64,000 bases of DNA, from assembly GCF_024171725.1 (NCBI RefSeq), contig NZ_JAMTCG010000003.1, forward strand, positions 496,001 through 560,000. Direction: 5' to 3'. Below the pieces are notes generated by a model. That model was not told the origin of the DNA. It saw nothing but the letters and a program-made list of their open reading frames with translations, and did not search any database. Shown here one piece after another: positions 19,637 through 28,149 of this stretch (within the stretch, counting starts at the first letter, position 1; the number at the start of each line of letters is the position of its first letter). Source of the stretch: Williamsia serinedens. GTDB lineage: Bacteria > Actinomycetota > Actinomycetes > Mycobacteriales > Mycobacteriaceae. Position numbers and translations under genes: made by a program.

Positions 19637-20815
19637 GTGCCCGACCTGTTCTCCCCGTTCACCCTCAAGGGCGTCACGCTGCGCAACCGCATCGCGATGT
19701 CGCCGATGACCATGTATCGCTCCACCGACGGGACGATGGACGACTTCCACGTCAGCTACCTCGGCGCCCGCGCCGCCGGGGGATTCGGTCTCGTCTTCCC
19801 CGAGCAGATCGCCATCACGCCCGACGGTCGCACGTCGACGTCGTGCGCCGGCATCTGGGACGACAGCCAGATCGAGGGCCACAAGCGCGTCACCGACATC
19901 ATCAAGAGCTTCGGCGGCGTGCCCGCCATCCAGCTCGGCCACACCGGCCGCAAGGGCAGCGAGGTGCCGAAGTACAAGACGATCGACGGGTACCCCGGTG
20001 GTGCCCAATTGCCGCCGGATCACCCGCAGGGGTGGACCTGTCGCGCACCGTCGGCCATCCCGTACGGCGGTGATCACTCGTTCGAGGTGCACGAGCTGAC
20101 CGTCGAGGAGATCGCCGACCTGATGCAGAGCTACGCCGACGCCGCGCGTCGAGCCGCGGAGGCCGGCTATCAGTGGCTCGAGATGCACTACGCCCACGGC
20201 TATCTCGGCGCAAGTTTCTTCTCGCCGTTGGCCAACCAGCGCACCGACCAGTACGGCGGCAGCCTCGAGAACCGTGCGCGGTTCCACCTCGAGGCACTCG
20301 ACGCGGTCCGCGAGGTGTGGCCGGAGGAGTTCCCGCTGACGATGCGCCTGGGCGCCGACGACCTCCACCCCGACGGCACGCAGTTCGACGACTCCGTCAC
20401 CGCGATCGGCTGGATGGCCGAGCACGGCCTCGATCTCGCCGACATCTCGCTCGGGTTCAACACCGACGACATGCGCGAGAACGTCATGGACAAGCCCGGT
20501 TTCATGCTGTCGCGGGCGACGCGTGTGAAGCGGGAGATCGGCATCCCCGTCGCCACCAGCTGGAACCTCGGCGTGCCGGGGATGGCCGACAAGGTCATCC
20601 GCGACGAACTCATCGACCTCGTCCTGCTCGGTCGGCCCGCGCTCGCGAACCCGCACTGGCCCGTCTGGGCCGCCCGCGAACTCGGACACGAGACGCCGTT
20701 CGAGCTCGTCTGCGACGACTGGCGCTGGTGGCTGGAGAACTTCCGCGGCCACGACGACAGCATCGGTCTGCCGCCCGCCAAGGTTGTCGCCGACCGTGAG
20801 GAGAACGCTGCCTGA
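19637..20815 (+). CDS. NADH:flavin oxidoreductase / Old Yellow Enzyme family
   Basis: 392 residues from GTG 19637, which has AGGAG 6 bases upstream. FMN-dependent TIM-barrel ene-reductase fold: MSPMTMYRSTDG near the N-terminus (YqjM-like placement of the FMN-contact residues), IQLGHTGRKG with the conserved His, and AHGYLGASFFSPLANQRTDQ followed by YGGSLENR, the family hallmark. It reduces activated C=C bonds or related electrophiles using NAD(P)H; the natural substrate is unknown. In-frame codons upstream (19232-19636) are antisense to the ABC gene and have no family match. Confidence 0.88.
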   Translation: MPDLFSPFTLKGVTLRNRIAMSPMTMYRSTDGTMDDFHVSYLGARAAGGFGLVFPEQIAITPDGRTSTSCAGIWDDSQIEGHKRVTDIIKSFGGVPAIQLGHTGRKGSEVPKYKTIDGYPGGAQLPPDHPQGWTCRAPSAIPYGGDHSFEVHELTVEEIADLMQSYADAARRAAEAGYQWLEMHYAHGYLGASFFSPLANQRTDQYGGSLENRARFHLEALDAVREVWPEEFPLTMRLGADDLHPDGTQFDDSVTAIGWMAEHGLDLADISLGFNTDDMRENVMDKPGFMLSRATRVKREIGIPVATSWNLGVPGMADKVIRDELIDLVLLGRPALANPHWPVWAARELGHETPFELVCDDWRWWLENFRGHDDSIGLPPAKVVADREENAA

Positions 20816-20959
20816 CACCACCAATGCGGCGAAACAGACACGGCGACAACCGTTCCTGAGCGGTGGACGTGGCCCGCGTCGCGTCGCGCGCGTACCGTTG
20901 TCGGTGATGCAGATGACGCGATGACGCCCGCCACGGCGGGTCCGACGAAAGGTTCCGCT

Positions 20960-21265
20960 GTGAGCACACCCCAGAAGTCGATGTCCGCCCCCACCGTCTG
21001 GTTCGGGTACATCTGCATGGTCGTCGGGTTGGCCGCCTTCGGCCTCACCGTCTGGCGGTTCGCCCGCGGCGACGACGTGACCGCGATCGTCTGGCTGGTG
21101 GTGATGGTGGCCGGGTTCGCGACGTCGGCGGTCATCCTGCGACGGGCGGTTCTCACCAACGGTTCCATTGCCCCCGCCGCCCGGCCGAACGCCGAGCAGC
21201 TCGCCGAGTACGACGCGCGGTGGCACCATCCCGACAGTGCCCCCGCATCCGGCGACGTCCGCTGA
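20960..21265 (+). CDS. two-helix membrane protein, unknown
   Basis: 101 residues from GTG 20960, with a GAAAGG site 7 bases upstream. Two hydrophobic segments (about residues 12-31 and 37-58) are followed by a hydrophilic tail. No family recognised. It ends 22 bases before the FMN glutamate-synthase-domain gene and is probably co-transcribed with it. Confidence 0.6.
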   Translation: MSTPQKSMSAPTVWFGYICMVVGLAAFGLTVWRFARGDDVTAIVWLVVMVAGFATSAVILRRAVLTNGSIAPAARPNAEQLAEYDARWHHPDSAPASGDVR

Positions 21266-21287
21266 CGGTCCGCGGTAGCGTCCGACG

Positions 21288-22880
21288 GTGATCCGTATCG
21301 CGCTCGTCGGAGGCCTTGTTCTGCTGGCGGTCGCCGCCGTGGTGGGGGCTGTCCTCGGACCGTGGGGGCTCATCGTCGTGGCAGTGGTGCTCGTCGTCAT
21401 CGCGGCCGTCGCCGTCCACGACGTCGTCCAGACCCGACATTCCGTGCTGCGGAACTATCCGGTCCTCGGCCACCTGCGCTACCTTCTCGAGGCGCTGCGG
21501 CCCGAGCTGCAGCAGTACTTCATCGAGCGGAACTTTGACGGACGCCCCTTCGACCGAGACGTGCGGTCCCTGATCTACGAACGAGCAAAGGGCACCAACG
21601 CCGAACAGTCCTTCGGCACCGAACGCGACCTCGACGCCGACGGCTACGAGTACCTCGTCCACTCGGTCGCGCCGGTGGAGCCGCCCTCCACCCCGGCCCG
21701 TGTCCGCGTCGGTGGTCCCGACTGCACGCGCCCGTACGAGATGTCGTTGCTGAACGTCTCGTCGATGAGCTTCGGGGCGCTGTCGGGAAATGCATTGAGC
21801 GCGTTGAACGCCGGGGCTGCACGCGGTGGGTTCGCGCACGACACCGGCGAGGGTGGGCTGACGCCGTACCACCTCGGCGGAGCCGATGTGATCTGGGAGA
21901 TCGGGTCCGGCTACTTCGGCTGCCGCACGTCCGACGGTCGCTTCGACCCCGACCAGTTCGCCGAGAAGGCCGCGGACGACGCGGTGAAGTGTGTGTCGCT
22001 CAAGCTGAGTCAGGGCGCCAAGCCCGGCATCGGCGGGGTGCTGCCGGCGGCGAAGGTCACCGCCGAGATCGCCCGGTACCGCGGCGTGCCGCAGGGCGAG
22101 AAGTGCGTGAGCCCGGCCGGCCACTCGGCGTTCAGCACCCCGCGCGGACTCATCCGGTTCGTCGCGCAGATGCGTGACCTCGCCGGCGGCAAGCCCGTCG
22201 GGTTCAAGCTGTGCGTTGGCTCGCGCGTCGAGCTGCTCGCCATCTGCAAAGCCATGCTGGACGAGCAGGTGACACCCGACTTCATCATCGTCGACGGGTC
22301 CGAAGGTGGCACCGCCGCAGCGCCGTTGGAGTACGAGGACCACGTCGGGCTCCCGCTGACCGACGGGCTGATGACCGTGCACAACGCCCTCGTCGGCGTC
22401 GGATTACGCGACCGGATCCGCGTCGGCGCGAGCGGCAAGGTCGCGACAGGAACCGACATCGTGAAGCGCCTGATCCAGGGTGCCGACTACACCAACTCCG
22501 CGCGGGCGATGATGATGGCGATCGGGTGCATCCAGTCGCAGCGGTGCCACACCAACCACTGTCCCGTCGGCGTCGCGACGCAGGATCCGGCACGGGCGCG
22601 GGCACTGGACGTCACCGACAAGAGCGCCCGCGTGCAGCGCTACCAGGAGGCGACCGTCGACGAGGCGATGCGCATCATGGCGTCGATGGGCGTCACCGAC
22701 CCCGCCGACCTCCGGCCGTGGATGCTCCGGAAACGCCTGGGCCCGGTCTCGCAGCAGTCGTACGCGGAGATCTACGAGTGGCTCGAACCCGGCGAGCTCG
22801 TCGCCGACACCCCCGCGAGCTGGGCCGAGGACTGGCTCCTCGCCGACCCCGACAGCTTCACCCCCGGCGTCCGCCTCTGA
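21288..22880 (+). CDS. membrane-anchored FMN-binding glutamate synthase domain protein
   Basis: 530 residues: one or two N-terminal membrane helices (residues about 2-45), then the FMN/Fe-S synthase domain of the glutamate-synthase large subunit, without the amidotransferase part. Visible motifs include SMSFGALSGNALSALN, KLSQGAKPGIGG, DGSEGGTAAAP, and the [3Fe-4S] cysteine pattern C-x5-C-x4-C in CIQSQRCHTNHC. Stand-alone proteins of this type are common in actinobacteria; whether they make glutamate is unproven. The start is GTG 21288. The 3' end overlaps the convergent M23-like gene by 23 bases. Confidence 0.87.
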   Translation: MIRIALVGGLVLLAVAAVVGAVLGPWGLIVVAVVLVVIAAVAVHDVVQTRHSVLRNYPVLGHLRYLLEALRPELQQYFIERNFDGRPFDRDVRSLIYERAKGTNAEQSFGTERDLDADGYEYLVHSVAPVEPPSTPARVRVGGPDCTRPYEMSLLNVSSMSFGALSGNALSALNAGAARGGFAHDTGEGGLTPYHLGGADVIWEIGSGYFGCRTSDGRFDPDQFAEKAADDAVKCVSLKLSQGAKPGIGGVLPAAKVTAEIARYRGVPQGEKCVSPAGHSAFSTPRGLIRFVAQMRDLAGGKPVGFKLCVGSRVELLAICKAMLDEQVTPDFIIVDGSEGGTAAAPLEYEDHVGLPLTDGLMTVHNALVGVGLRDRIRVGASGKVATGTDIVKRLIQGADYTNSARAMMMAIGCIQSQRCHTNHCPVGVATQDPARARALDVTDKSARVQRYQEATVDEAMRIMASMGVTDPADLRPWMLRKRLGPVSQQSYAEIYEWLEPGELVADTPASWAEDWLLADPDSFTPGVRL

Positions 22881-23745
22881 CACCCACCACCGCACCCTTG
22901 CCGACAGGTCCGCGAATGTCGCTGAATCGCAGTCGTAGTGGCCGGCCATCGCGTTGGGCGTGGATGTGCAGATGCGGCTCAGTGGAATTCCCGCTGTCGC
23001 CGACCTCTCCGATCGGGTCGCCCGGCGACACCGTCGTTCCTTCCCTGACGGCGACACTGCCCTGCCGCAGGTGTGCGAGCACCACACGTTCGGCGCCGGT
23101 GTCGATCACGACAAGGTTGCCTGCAGGCCGTCGGGTGTCCGGAACCCCGTCCGGCAGGCCGTCGACGGCCCGGACCACCGTCCCTCCGCAGGGTGCGACG
23201 ACGGGCGACCCGAACGCGTAGAAGGCAACGCCTCTGCGTCGAAACCCCCTTCGCGATCTCGCAATCGAGCCGAGGCGGACCAGATCCCACGCGCCACGCT
23301 GGGCGGCGACGGGCCAGTGGTGGTTGAACAATTGGCCGTTACCCTCGACGGCCAGCCATCGACCCTCTCGGAGGGGGAACAGCATGGGTTCGGCTACCGA
23401 CTCCCGCACCCCGGTGAACGGAGCTGACAGGACCAGTAGGACCGCACCGATGGCGAGCCCCACCCCGATCCACGACGTCGGCGAACGGATCCCGTCGATC
23501 ACTGTTCCGTCGATCCAGGAGCGGCGGGCGCCGACCACACCCATTGCCAGGATTGCCAACGGAACGGCCGGAGCGGGGGCGAACGCCAGACCCGGAACCA
23601 GGAACCGCGCCGCCATCACGGCGAAGGAGAACAGCGTGGCCATCGCCGAGAGCCACGCCCCCGGGCTCGTCGAGGTCACCCCCGTGACAGTGATCGACCC
23701 GACGATCACCGACCAAGCGACCGCCCACGACGCGTCTTGTCTCAC
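22858..23745 (-). CDS. M23-like (LytM) peptidase-domain membrane protein
   Basis: 295 residues from GTG 23745: about four membrane helices in residues 1-110, then an extracytoplasmic LytM/M23 domain. The C-terminal motif GDSGNSTEPHLHIHAQ supplies the conserved HxH. The first zinc motif, normally HxxxD, reads AQRGAWD here, with Gln at the His position, so catalysis is doubtful unless this subgroup uses Gln. It could trim peptidoglycan, or act as a peptidoglycan-binding activator like degenerate LytM proteins. It is convergent with the glutamate-synthase-domain gene. Confidence 0.75.
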   Translation of the reverse strand: MRQDASWAVAWSVIVGSITVTGVTSTSPGAWLSAMATLFSFAVMAARFLVPGLAFAPAPAVPLAILAMGVVGARRSWIDGTVIDGIRSPTSWIGVGLAIGAVLLVLSAPFTGVRESVAEPMLFPLREGRWLAVEGNGQLFNHHWPVAAQRGAWDLVRLGSIARSRRGFRRRGVAFYAFGSPVVAPCGGTVVRAVDGLPDGVPDTRRPAGNLVVIDTGAERVVLAHLRQGSVAVREGTTVSPGDPIGEVGDSGNSTEPHLHIHAQRDGRPLRLRFSDIRGPVGKGAVVGVRGGRRG

Positions 23746-23784
23746 CCTATGATTATCACCGCTAACGATACGGCTGGAGCGGTT

Positions 23785-24528
23785 TCAGCGCAGCGCGGAC
23801 ACGATCTCTGGCAGCGCAGTCGCTGCGGTCGCCCGCACTGTGATGTCGCAGGCGTCGGAAAGGTCGGTCTCCTGCGGGTTGATCTCGATGATCGTGGCGC
23901 CGGCACCCCGTGCGATGTGCGGCAGGCCCGCCGCGGGATAGACGACACCGGAGGTACCGACGAGGAGGAACACGTCACACGCCTCGGCTCGCGCCGTCGC
24001 CTCAGCGAACGCGTTCTGCGGCAACATCTCCCCGAACCACACGACGCCGGGCCGCACGCGCCCGCCGCATTCGCAGGCCGGCGGGTCGACGCGTTCGCCG
24101 TCGGGCTCGCGTGCCTCGACCTCGTGGTGCCGCCCGCACGTGTCGCAGCGACAGGCGAACAGGCTGCCGTGGACATTCACCACGTCGGTGCTACCGGCGC
24201 GCTCGTGGAGATCGTCGACGTTCTGGGTGACGACGCGGACGTCTGCCGTCGACGCCCACTCTGCGACAGCGCGGTGGCCGTCGTTCGGCTCGACGGCCTG
24301 CAGCATTGCGCGGCGCCGCTGGTACCACGCCCAGACGAGCGCGGGGTCGTCCTCCCACGCCTCCGGGGTCGCGAGAGTCATCGGGTCGTACTTGGCCCAC
24401 AGCCCGGTCTGCACGTCGCGGAAGGTGGGGACGCCGCTCTCCGCCGACATGCCCGCGCCGGTGAGCACCGTGATCGTGGTCGCCGACCGGATCGCCTCGA
24501 CGGCCTGGGAGATCGCTGCGTTGCTCAT
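23785..24528 (-). CDS. cobB: NAD-dependent protein deacylase, sirtuin (CobB/SIRT5-like)
   Basis: 247 residues, typical of class III sirtuins. NAD-binding motif GAGMSAESGVPTFR (24-37), QNVDDLH (102-108), catalytic His120 (NVHGS), zinc-site cysteines at about 128/131 and 152/154, and GVVWFGEMLP (161-170). Tyr69 and Arg72 form the YxxR pair that recognises acidic acyl groups in SIRT5/CobB, so lysine desuccinylation as well as deacetylation is expected. It starts 21 bases after the 175-residue gene of the WXG100-type operon on the same strand, so it may be co-transcribed with that operon. Confidence 0.92.
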   Translation of the reverse strand: MSNAAISQAVEAIRSATTITVLTGAGMSAESGVPTFRDVQTGLWAKYDPMTLATPEAWEDDPALVWAWYQRRRAMLQAVEPNDGHRAVAEWASTADVRVVTQNVDDLHERAGSTDVVNVHGSLFACRCDTCGRHHEVEAREPDGERVDPPACECGGRVRPGVVWFGEMLPQNAFAEATARAEACDVFLLVGTSGVVYPAAGLPHIARGAGATIIEINPQETDLSDACDITVRATAATALPEIVSALR

Positions 24529-24549
24529 GAACCCATGGTCTCGCGACGG

Positions 24550-25077
24550 TCAGACAGGGCGCAGCCGGACCGCGTCGAGGGTGTCCCCGTGGTGCGGCAG
24601 GGCCGTGACCGCGAGTTGCGCCAGGACGTACGAGCCGTCGGGCTGTGTCTGGATCACGGCGTGCGAGTTCGAGACGAGCTGCCCGAACGGCGAGTCGAGC
24701 GTTCCGAGGAGCGTCGAGCCGCACGCGTTCACAACGTCCTCGTCGTTTCCCCGCAGCTGCCACCCCGTCACGCCAGAGGTCATAGCCTTCGCGAACTCGA
24801 GCAGGTGCTCCGCGGGCACCGGGAGATCAGCCAGACGCCATGCCGTCGCGAGCGCGTTCGACACGAACCGCTCCTCCGGGTCGAGGGCCGCCTGCTGTTC
24901 GGCCTCGGCGACGTCGAGCCACAGATCCGACACCGTCACGATCTCTGCGTCCCGCCGCACCTTGCGCCACCCGTCAGGCAGCCCGTCGACGACGAGACCC
25001 GTTGTGGCGAAGTCGTCGACGAGCGTCACCGTGGCCATCGGGTGACCGAGAGCGCTCGGATCGATCGGCGCGGTCAC
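24550..25077 (-). CDS. unknown protein in WXG100 effector operon
   Basis: 175 residues from GTG 25077, overlapping the upstream stop by 4 bases (GTGA). No signal peptide or membrane helix is seen, so it is probably cytoplasmic. It has no motif I recognise; a mixed alpha/beta region with TGWQLRGNDEDVV and TQPDGSYVLAQLAV looks folded. As the third gene after a WXG-type effector and a membrane protein, it could be a chaperone or immunity factor. This is context only. Confidence 0.6.
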   Translation of the reverse strand: MTAPIDPSALGHPMATVTLVDDFATTGLVVDGLPDGWRKVRRDAEIVTVSDLWLDVAEAEQQAALDPEERFVSNALATAWRLADLPVPAEHLLEFAKAMTSGVTGWQLRGNDEDVVNACGSTLLGTLDSPFGQLVSNSHAVIQTQPDGSYVLAQLAVTALPHHGDTLDAVRLRPV

Positions 25078-25841
25078 GCTGTGCTGGCCTGCGGTTGGGC
25101 GACGATCCGCACCTCGATGCTCTCTCCCACCTCGACCTCGCGGTCGGGCGTGAACAGCAACATCTCCCGGATTAGCTCGGGGCTGTAGTTCCGACGCGTC
25201 TCCTCGTCGGTCTCCGCCAGGTGCCGGAGGGTCGAGTAAAGCGAGTTTGCCTCGAGGCCATAGTACTTCGTCGGGAAGAACAGCAGCTTGGGCCCGCTCT
25301 CAAGCATGACTTCAAGGTGAGGAAACGAGCTTTTCTTCTCCTGGACGAGCGTGAAGTCTGCCCCGGAGTACGGCGACATGCATCGACCAGGAATACCGAA
25401 CTCGGTCGTCGAAAGACGCAGAGCGCCTCGATAGCGGATCGTCGTGCCTGCCGTGACGAGTACTGCGAGCCAGAACAACACGGTCACGAAAGGCAACCGG
25501 ACGTCGCCGCCCGTTGGTTCGGTCACCACCCACTGCATGGTGATGAGTACCGCCGCAATAAGGGTGACAGTCGGAAAAACGTAGTGCGTGTTGAGAAGAG
25601 CAGCACGCGGACGTGCTACAACGGCATCTTTGGCAACAGTGACGCGACCTCGGGCAGGAGCGATGACGGGTCCGCTCACCAGAGTCATGACTGCCATCGC
25701 GGCGGCCAGGAAGAGGTACCCCGTCACTGCGCAGAGAATTGCGATGGCGGTGAACACGACCACCAGGCTCAATCCGAGGCGGACGTCCCGCGTCCGTGCG
25801 TCCGCAGTCTTGCGCCACACAAAGGTGGTGTTGTCGATCAT
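25074..25841 (-). CDS. membrane protein with PH-like C-terminal domain, unknown
   Basis: 255 residues from ATG 25841. Four hydrophobic segments (about residues 22-40, 45-60, 85-105 and 115-132) are followed by a soluble domain of about 120 residues with a strand-rich start (IRYRGALRLSTTEFGIPG), resembling bacterial PH-like membrane proteins. The start overlaps the stop of the effector gene by one base (TGATG) and the end overlaps the next start, so translation is coupled. Immunity to the effector is a reasonable guess, not shown. Confidence 0.65.
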   Translation of the reverse strand: MIDNTTFVWRKTADARTRDVRLGLSLVVVFTAIAILCAVTGYLFLAAAMAVMTLVSGPVIAPARGRVTVAKDAVVARPRAALLNTHYVFPTVTLIAAVLITMQWVVTEPTGGDVRLPFVTVLFWLAVLVTAGTTIRYRGALRLSTTEFGIPGRCMSPYSGADFTLVQEKKSSFPHLEVMLESGPKLLFFPTKYYGLEANSLYSTLRHLAETDEETRRNYSPELIREMLLFTPDREVEVGESIEVRIVAQPQASTA

Positions 25842-26776
25842 CACTCGAGTAACGCCCCGATTCCCTTGGTTGCAGCGATGCTCAGCGCACCGCCGACAGC
25901 CGTACCGATGAGCGCTCCGCCTGCAGTTCCGATCCCCGGCACGACGCCGGTGCCGAGAACCCCGCCGATCCAAGCGCCGGCGGTCACCCCGATCGCCGTT
26001 CCGCCGACCTCTTTCGTCACCGCCTTCCACGGTTCCTCGCCGCCGCCGACGTCGCTGATGATCGCCGGGATGAGCATGGCGACATTGCCGGCGATACCGA
26101 TCCTGCTCAGTTTCAGGTTTCCGATGTCCGTCATCCAGGGCAGCAATCGACTGCTCGTGCCGTTGAGCGCAGCCTTGCCCAGATCACCCACCAGGTCGAC
26201 CTGCATGCCCGTCAGGTAGCCGAAGACATAGGAGTTGATGTCCTTGCTGTCGACTGACCAGACAGACCTTTTCCCGTCTTCAGACACCTTGGCGAGTGCC
26301 CGCGCTAGTTCGTCGTCAACTCGATTGGCCTCGTCGACGAGCTTGTCGACGCGCGCTTGCAATTCCCTCTGGTCCGCCTTCAGTTGGGCGAAGTCTTCGT
26401 CCGACCAGTGCGCCGTCGAGATGGCGATCTCGACGGTGTTGGCGGCGTCGTTGATCCGCAGCCCGTGCACCGAGGCTGCCATCCGGATGTCGATCAGAGC
26501 TCGGACCAAGCCTTCGACCAGACCTTCGGCAGCCGTCGCGGCACCACCGAGCATCTTAGCCGCGCCGACCAGCCGGTCGGCTTTGGTAGCGCTGTCCTTC
26601 ATGGACCATCGAGCACTACTGGCTCCGTCGCCTGTCCATATCGCGAATACAGGCAAGTTGCGTAACGGGCCGGCTGCGTCGTCGACTGACACGGCCAAGT
26701 TCCGCGCCGCACGCGCAACGTCCCCGATCGCCGCGGGATCCCAACGCGCGATGTCGGCCACGCTGAGACCACCCAC
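25841..26776 (-). CDS. WXG100-like effector with C-terminal glycine-zipper
   Basis: 311 residues from GTG 26776, which has GGGAGG about 9 bases upstream; codons further upstream overlap a convincing plus-strand gene. The N-terminal about 100 residues are helical with an IWTGDGASSAR turn (WxG motif), like an ESX substrate. A charged coiled-coil region follows at about 120-170, then a Gly/Ala-rich hydrophobic hairpin at about 250-310 with repeated GxxxG spacing (GTAIGVTAGAWIGGVLG), a likely membrane-inserting segment. This suits a secreted LXG/WXG-type effector or pore-former. It is divergent from a small WXG partner at 26867. Confidence 0.6.
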   Translation of the reverse strand: MGGLSVADIARWDPAAIGDVARAARNLAVSVDDAAGPLRNLPVFAIWTGDGASSARWSMKDSATKADRLVGAAKMLGGAATAAEGLVEGLVRALIDIRMAASVHGLRINDAANTVEIAISTAHWSDEDFAQLKADQRELQARVDKLVDEANRVDDELARALAKVSEDGKRSVWSVDSKDINSYVFGYLTGMQVDLVGDLGKAALNGTSSRLLPWMTDIGNLKLSRIGIAGNVAMLIPAIISDVGGGEEPWKAVTKEVGGTAIGVTAGAWIGGVLGTGVVPGIGTAGGALIGTAVGGALSIAATKGIGALLE

Positions 26777-26866
26777 GATCCACAACCTCCCAACAGCACG
26801 ATGTCCGTATCGGCGGATGACGCTACCGTACTGACGTACACCCCCAACCTGACCGGAGGCTGCCCT

Positions 26867-27205
26867 GTGGATGGCGACGGCAAGCTCACCGTGCGATCGT
26901 CCGACCTCTTCCATGCGGCGCATCAGGTGACGCAGGCCAGTGAGGCGATCGGTCGTGCAGCGTCGTCCGCCTACGGCGAATGTCGGGCCGACGCCGGACG
27001 CTGGGTCGGCGCCTCCAAGAAAGCCCTGGAGCGGGCAGTCGAGCAACTCGAGAAGCATTCGACTGACATGACAAAAGAGCTCACCAACCGCGCGGAGCGA
27101 ATCAGTTACTCCGGCCGGGAATATGCCGACACCGAGCGACGTAATGCCGAGCGTCAGCGGAAGTCCGGGCAGTCGTCGAACCCCACCCTGAACATGGACC
27201 ACTGA
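26867..27205 (+). CDS. WXG100-family protein, ESX export partner
   Basis: 112 residues from GTG 26867, with CGGAGG 7 bases upstream. Helix, RWVGASKKALERA turn (WxG), helix: the WXG100 hairpin. After it come two overlapping Yxxx[D/E] export motifs (YSGRE and YADTE), the type VII secretion signal that must be present on one partner of an exported pair. Its probable partner is the divergent effector at 25841-26776. The charged tail (ADTERRNAERQRK) is unusual for simple EsxA-like proteins. Confidence 0.7.
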   Translation: MDGDGKLTVRSSDLFHAAHQVTQASEAIGRAASSAYGECRADAGRWVGASKKALERAVEQLEKHSTDMTKELTNRAERISYSGREYADTERRNAERQRKSGQSSNPTLNMDH

Positions 27206-27266
27206 AGAACCGAACGAATAACGAATTTGGACTCAGGTTGTCGTAACGACCGGCCACACTCCTGCC

Positions 27267-27860
27267 GTGATTATCGAACTGACGCGGCGGAAAAGCTTTG
27301 CTTACGACGTTATGAAGTCTGCCGAGAGCAGCCTCTTTGGGGTGTTCGTCGCGTGGGTCGTGGCATCGATGCTCGTGCCTGTGAACGACCTGACTCAGGC
27401 AGTCGTCGTCACGCTGCTCGTCGCGTCGGTAAGTACGCGTCTGGTGTTCGCGCTGGTTGTCGGCTTGCGATCGTTCAATCCGACGTGGCCTGCGACAGGT
27501 ATTGATGGCGGCCGATCCCAGGACGAGTGCGGAGTCTGGCAGGCATGCGGAAGGGACCTGTCGTGGCAACTTGCCCGGCTGATCGTTGTCTTCATATACG
27601 CCCTTGTCGCGACGTCGATGCCGGCCGATGCGCCGCGGCCGGCCGCTGCAGCCTCTACGGGCGCAGTTCTCGCGTTCGTCTCGGCTTTCGGCGAGCGAAG
27701 GTTCGGGTTGTCGGTCCGGGAACAGCAGATTGCGCGGGCCGTACCCATGAGTCTGTATCGGTGGCCGCGGCGGCGCACTTTCGCTCCGCAGGGAAAGCGG
27801 ATCAGCTCCGATTCAGCGCGACCGCGGCCTCGACCAACGCCGCGAAGGCGTTGGGGTTGA
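27267..27860 (+). CDS. hypothetical four-helix membrane protein
   Basis: 197 residues from GTG 27267. Hydrophobic stretches at about 22-40, 45-67, 95-112 and 118-135 and a basic Arg/Pro-rich C-terminus suggest an integral membrane protein. No family recognised and no clear Shine-Dalgarno site. Its last 59 bases overlap the convergent DUF1801 gene, which slightly weakens the call for the C-terminal end. Confidence 0.5.
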   Translation: MIIELTRRKSFAYDVMKSAESSLFGVFVAWVVASMLVPVNDLTQAVVVTLLVASVSTRLVFALVVGLRSFNPTWPATGIDGGRSQDECGVWQACGRDLSWQLARLIVVFIYALVATSMPADAPRPAAAASTGAVLAFVSAFGERRFGLSVREQQIARAVPMSLYRWPRRRTFAPQGKRISSDSARPRPRPTPRRRWG

Positions 27861-28140
27861 GGGTGTCGGTCTGCTTGATGTCGACGGCGCGGCGGGTGCC
27901 GGCGTCGAGGCTCGCGTTGAAGACGTTGGTGGGGTCCGGCAGGGATGCCCCTTTGGCGAACGTGACCTTCACCTTGTCCTTGTAGGTCTCGAGCGTGCAG
28001 ATCAGACCGTCGCACGAGAAGGTGGGCACGCCATCGGGATTCGACGGCTTCTTCCACTTCCGTTCCTCGACGATGCCGTCGTCGACACCCAGGATCAGGC
28101 TGCGGATGCTGTCGACGGTGTCCTCACGCCAGTCGCTCAT
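27802..28140 (-). CDS. DUF1801 (YdhG-like) protein
   Basis: 112 residues, all one small alpha/beta DUF1801-type domain: EERKWKKPSNPDGVPTF followed by ICTLETYKDKVKVTFAKGA, with Lys/Trp residues conserved in the family. Members are small cytoplasmic proteins of unknown function. It sits alone between a membrane protein and a secreted protein. Confidence 0.82.
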   Translation of the reverse strand: MSDWREDTVDSIRSLILGVDDGIVEERKWKKPSNPDGVPTFSCDGLICTLETYKDKVKVTFAKGASLPDPTNVFNASLDAGTRRAVDIKQTDTLNPNAFAALVEAAVALNRS

Positions 28141-28149
28141 GGGAGAACA

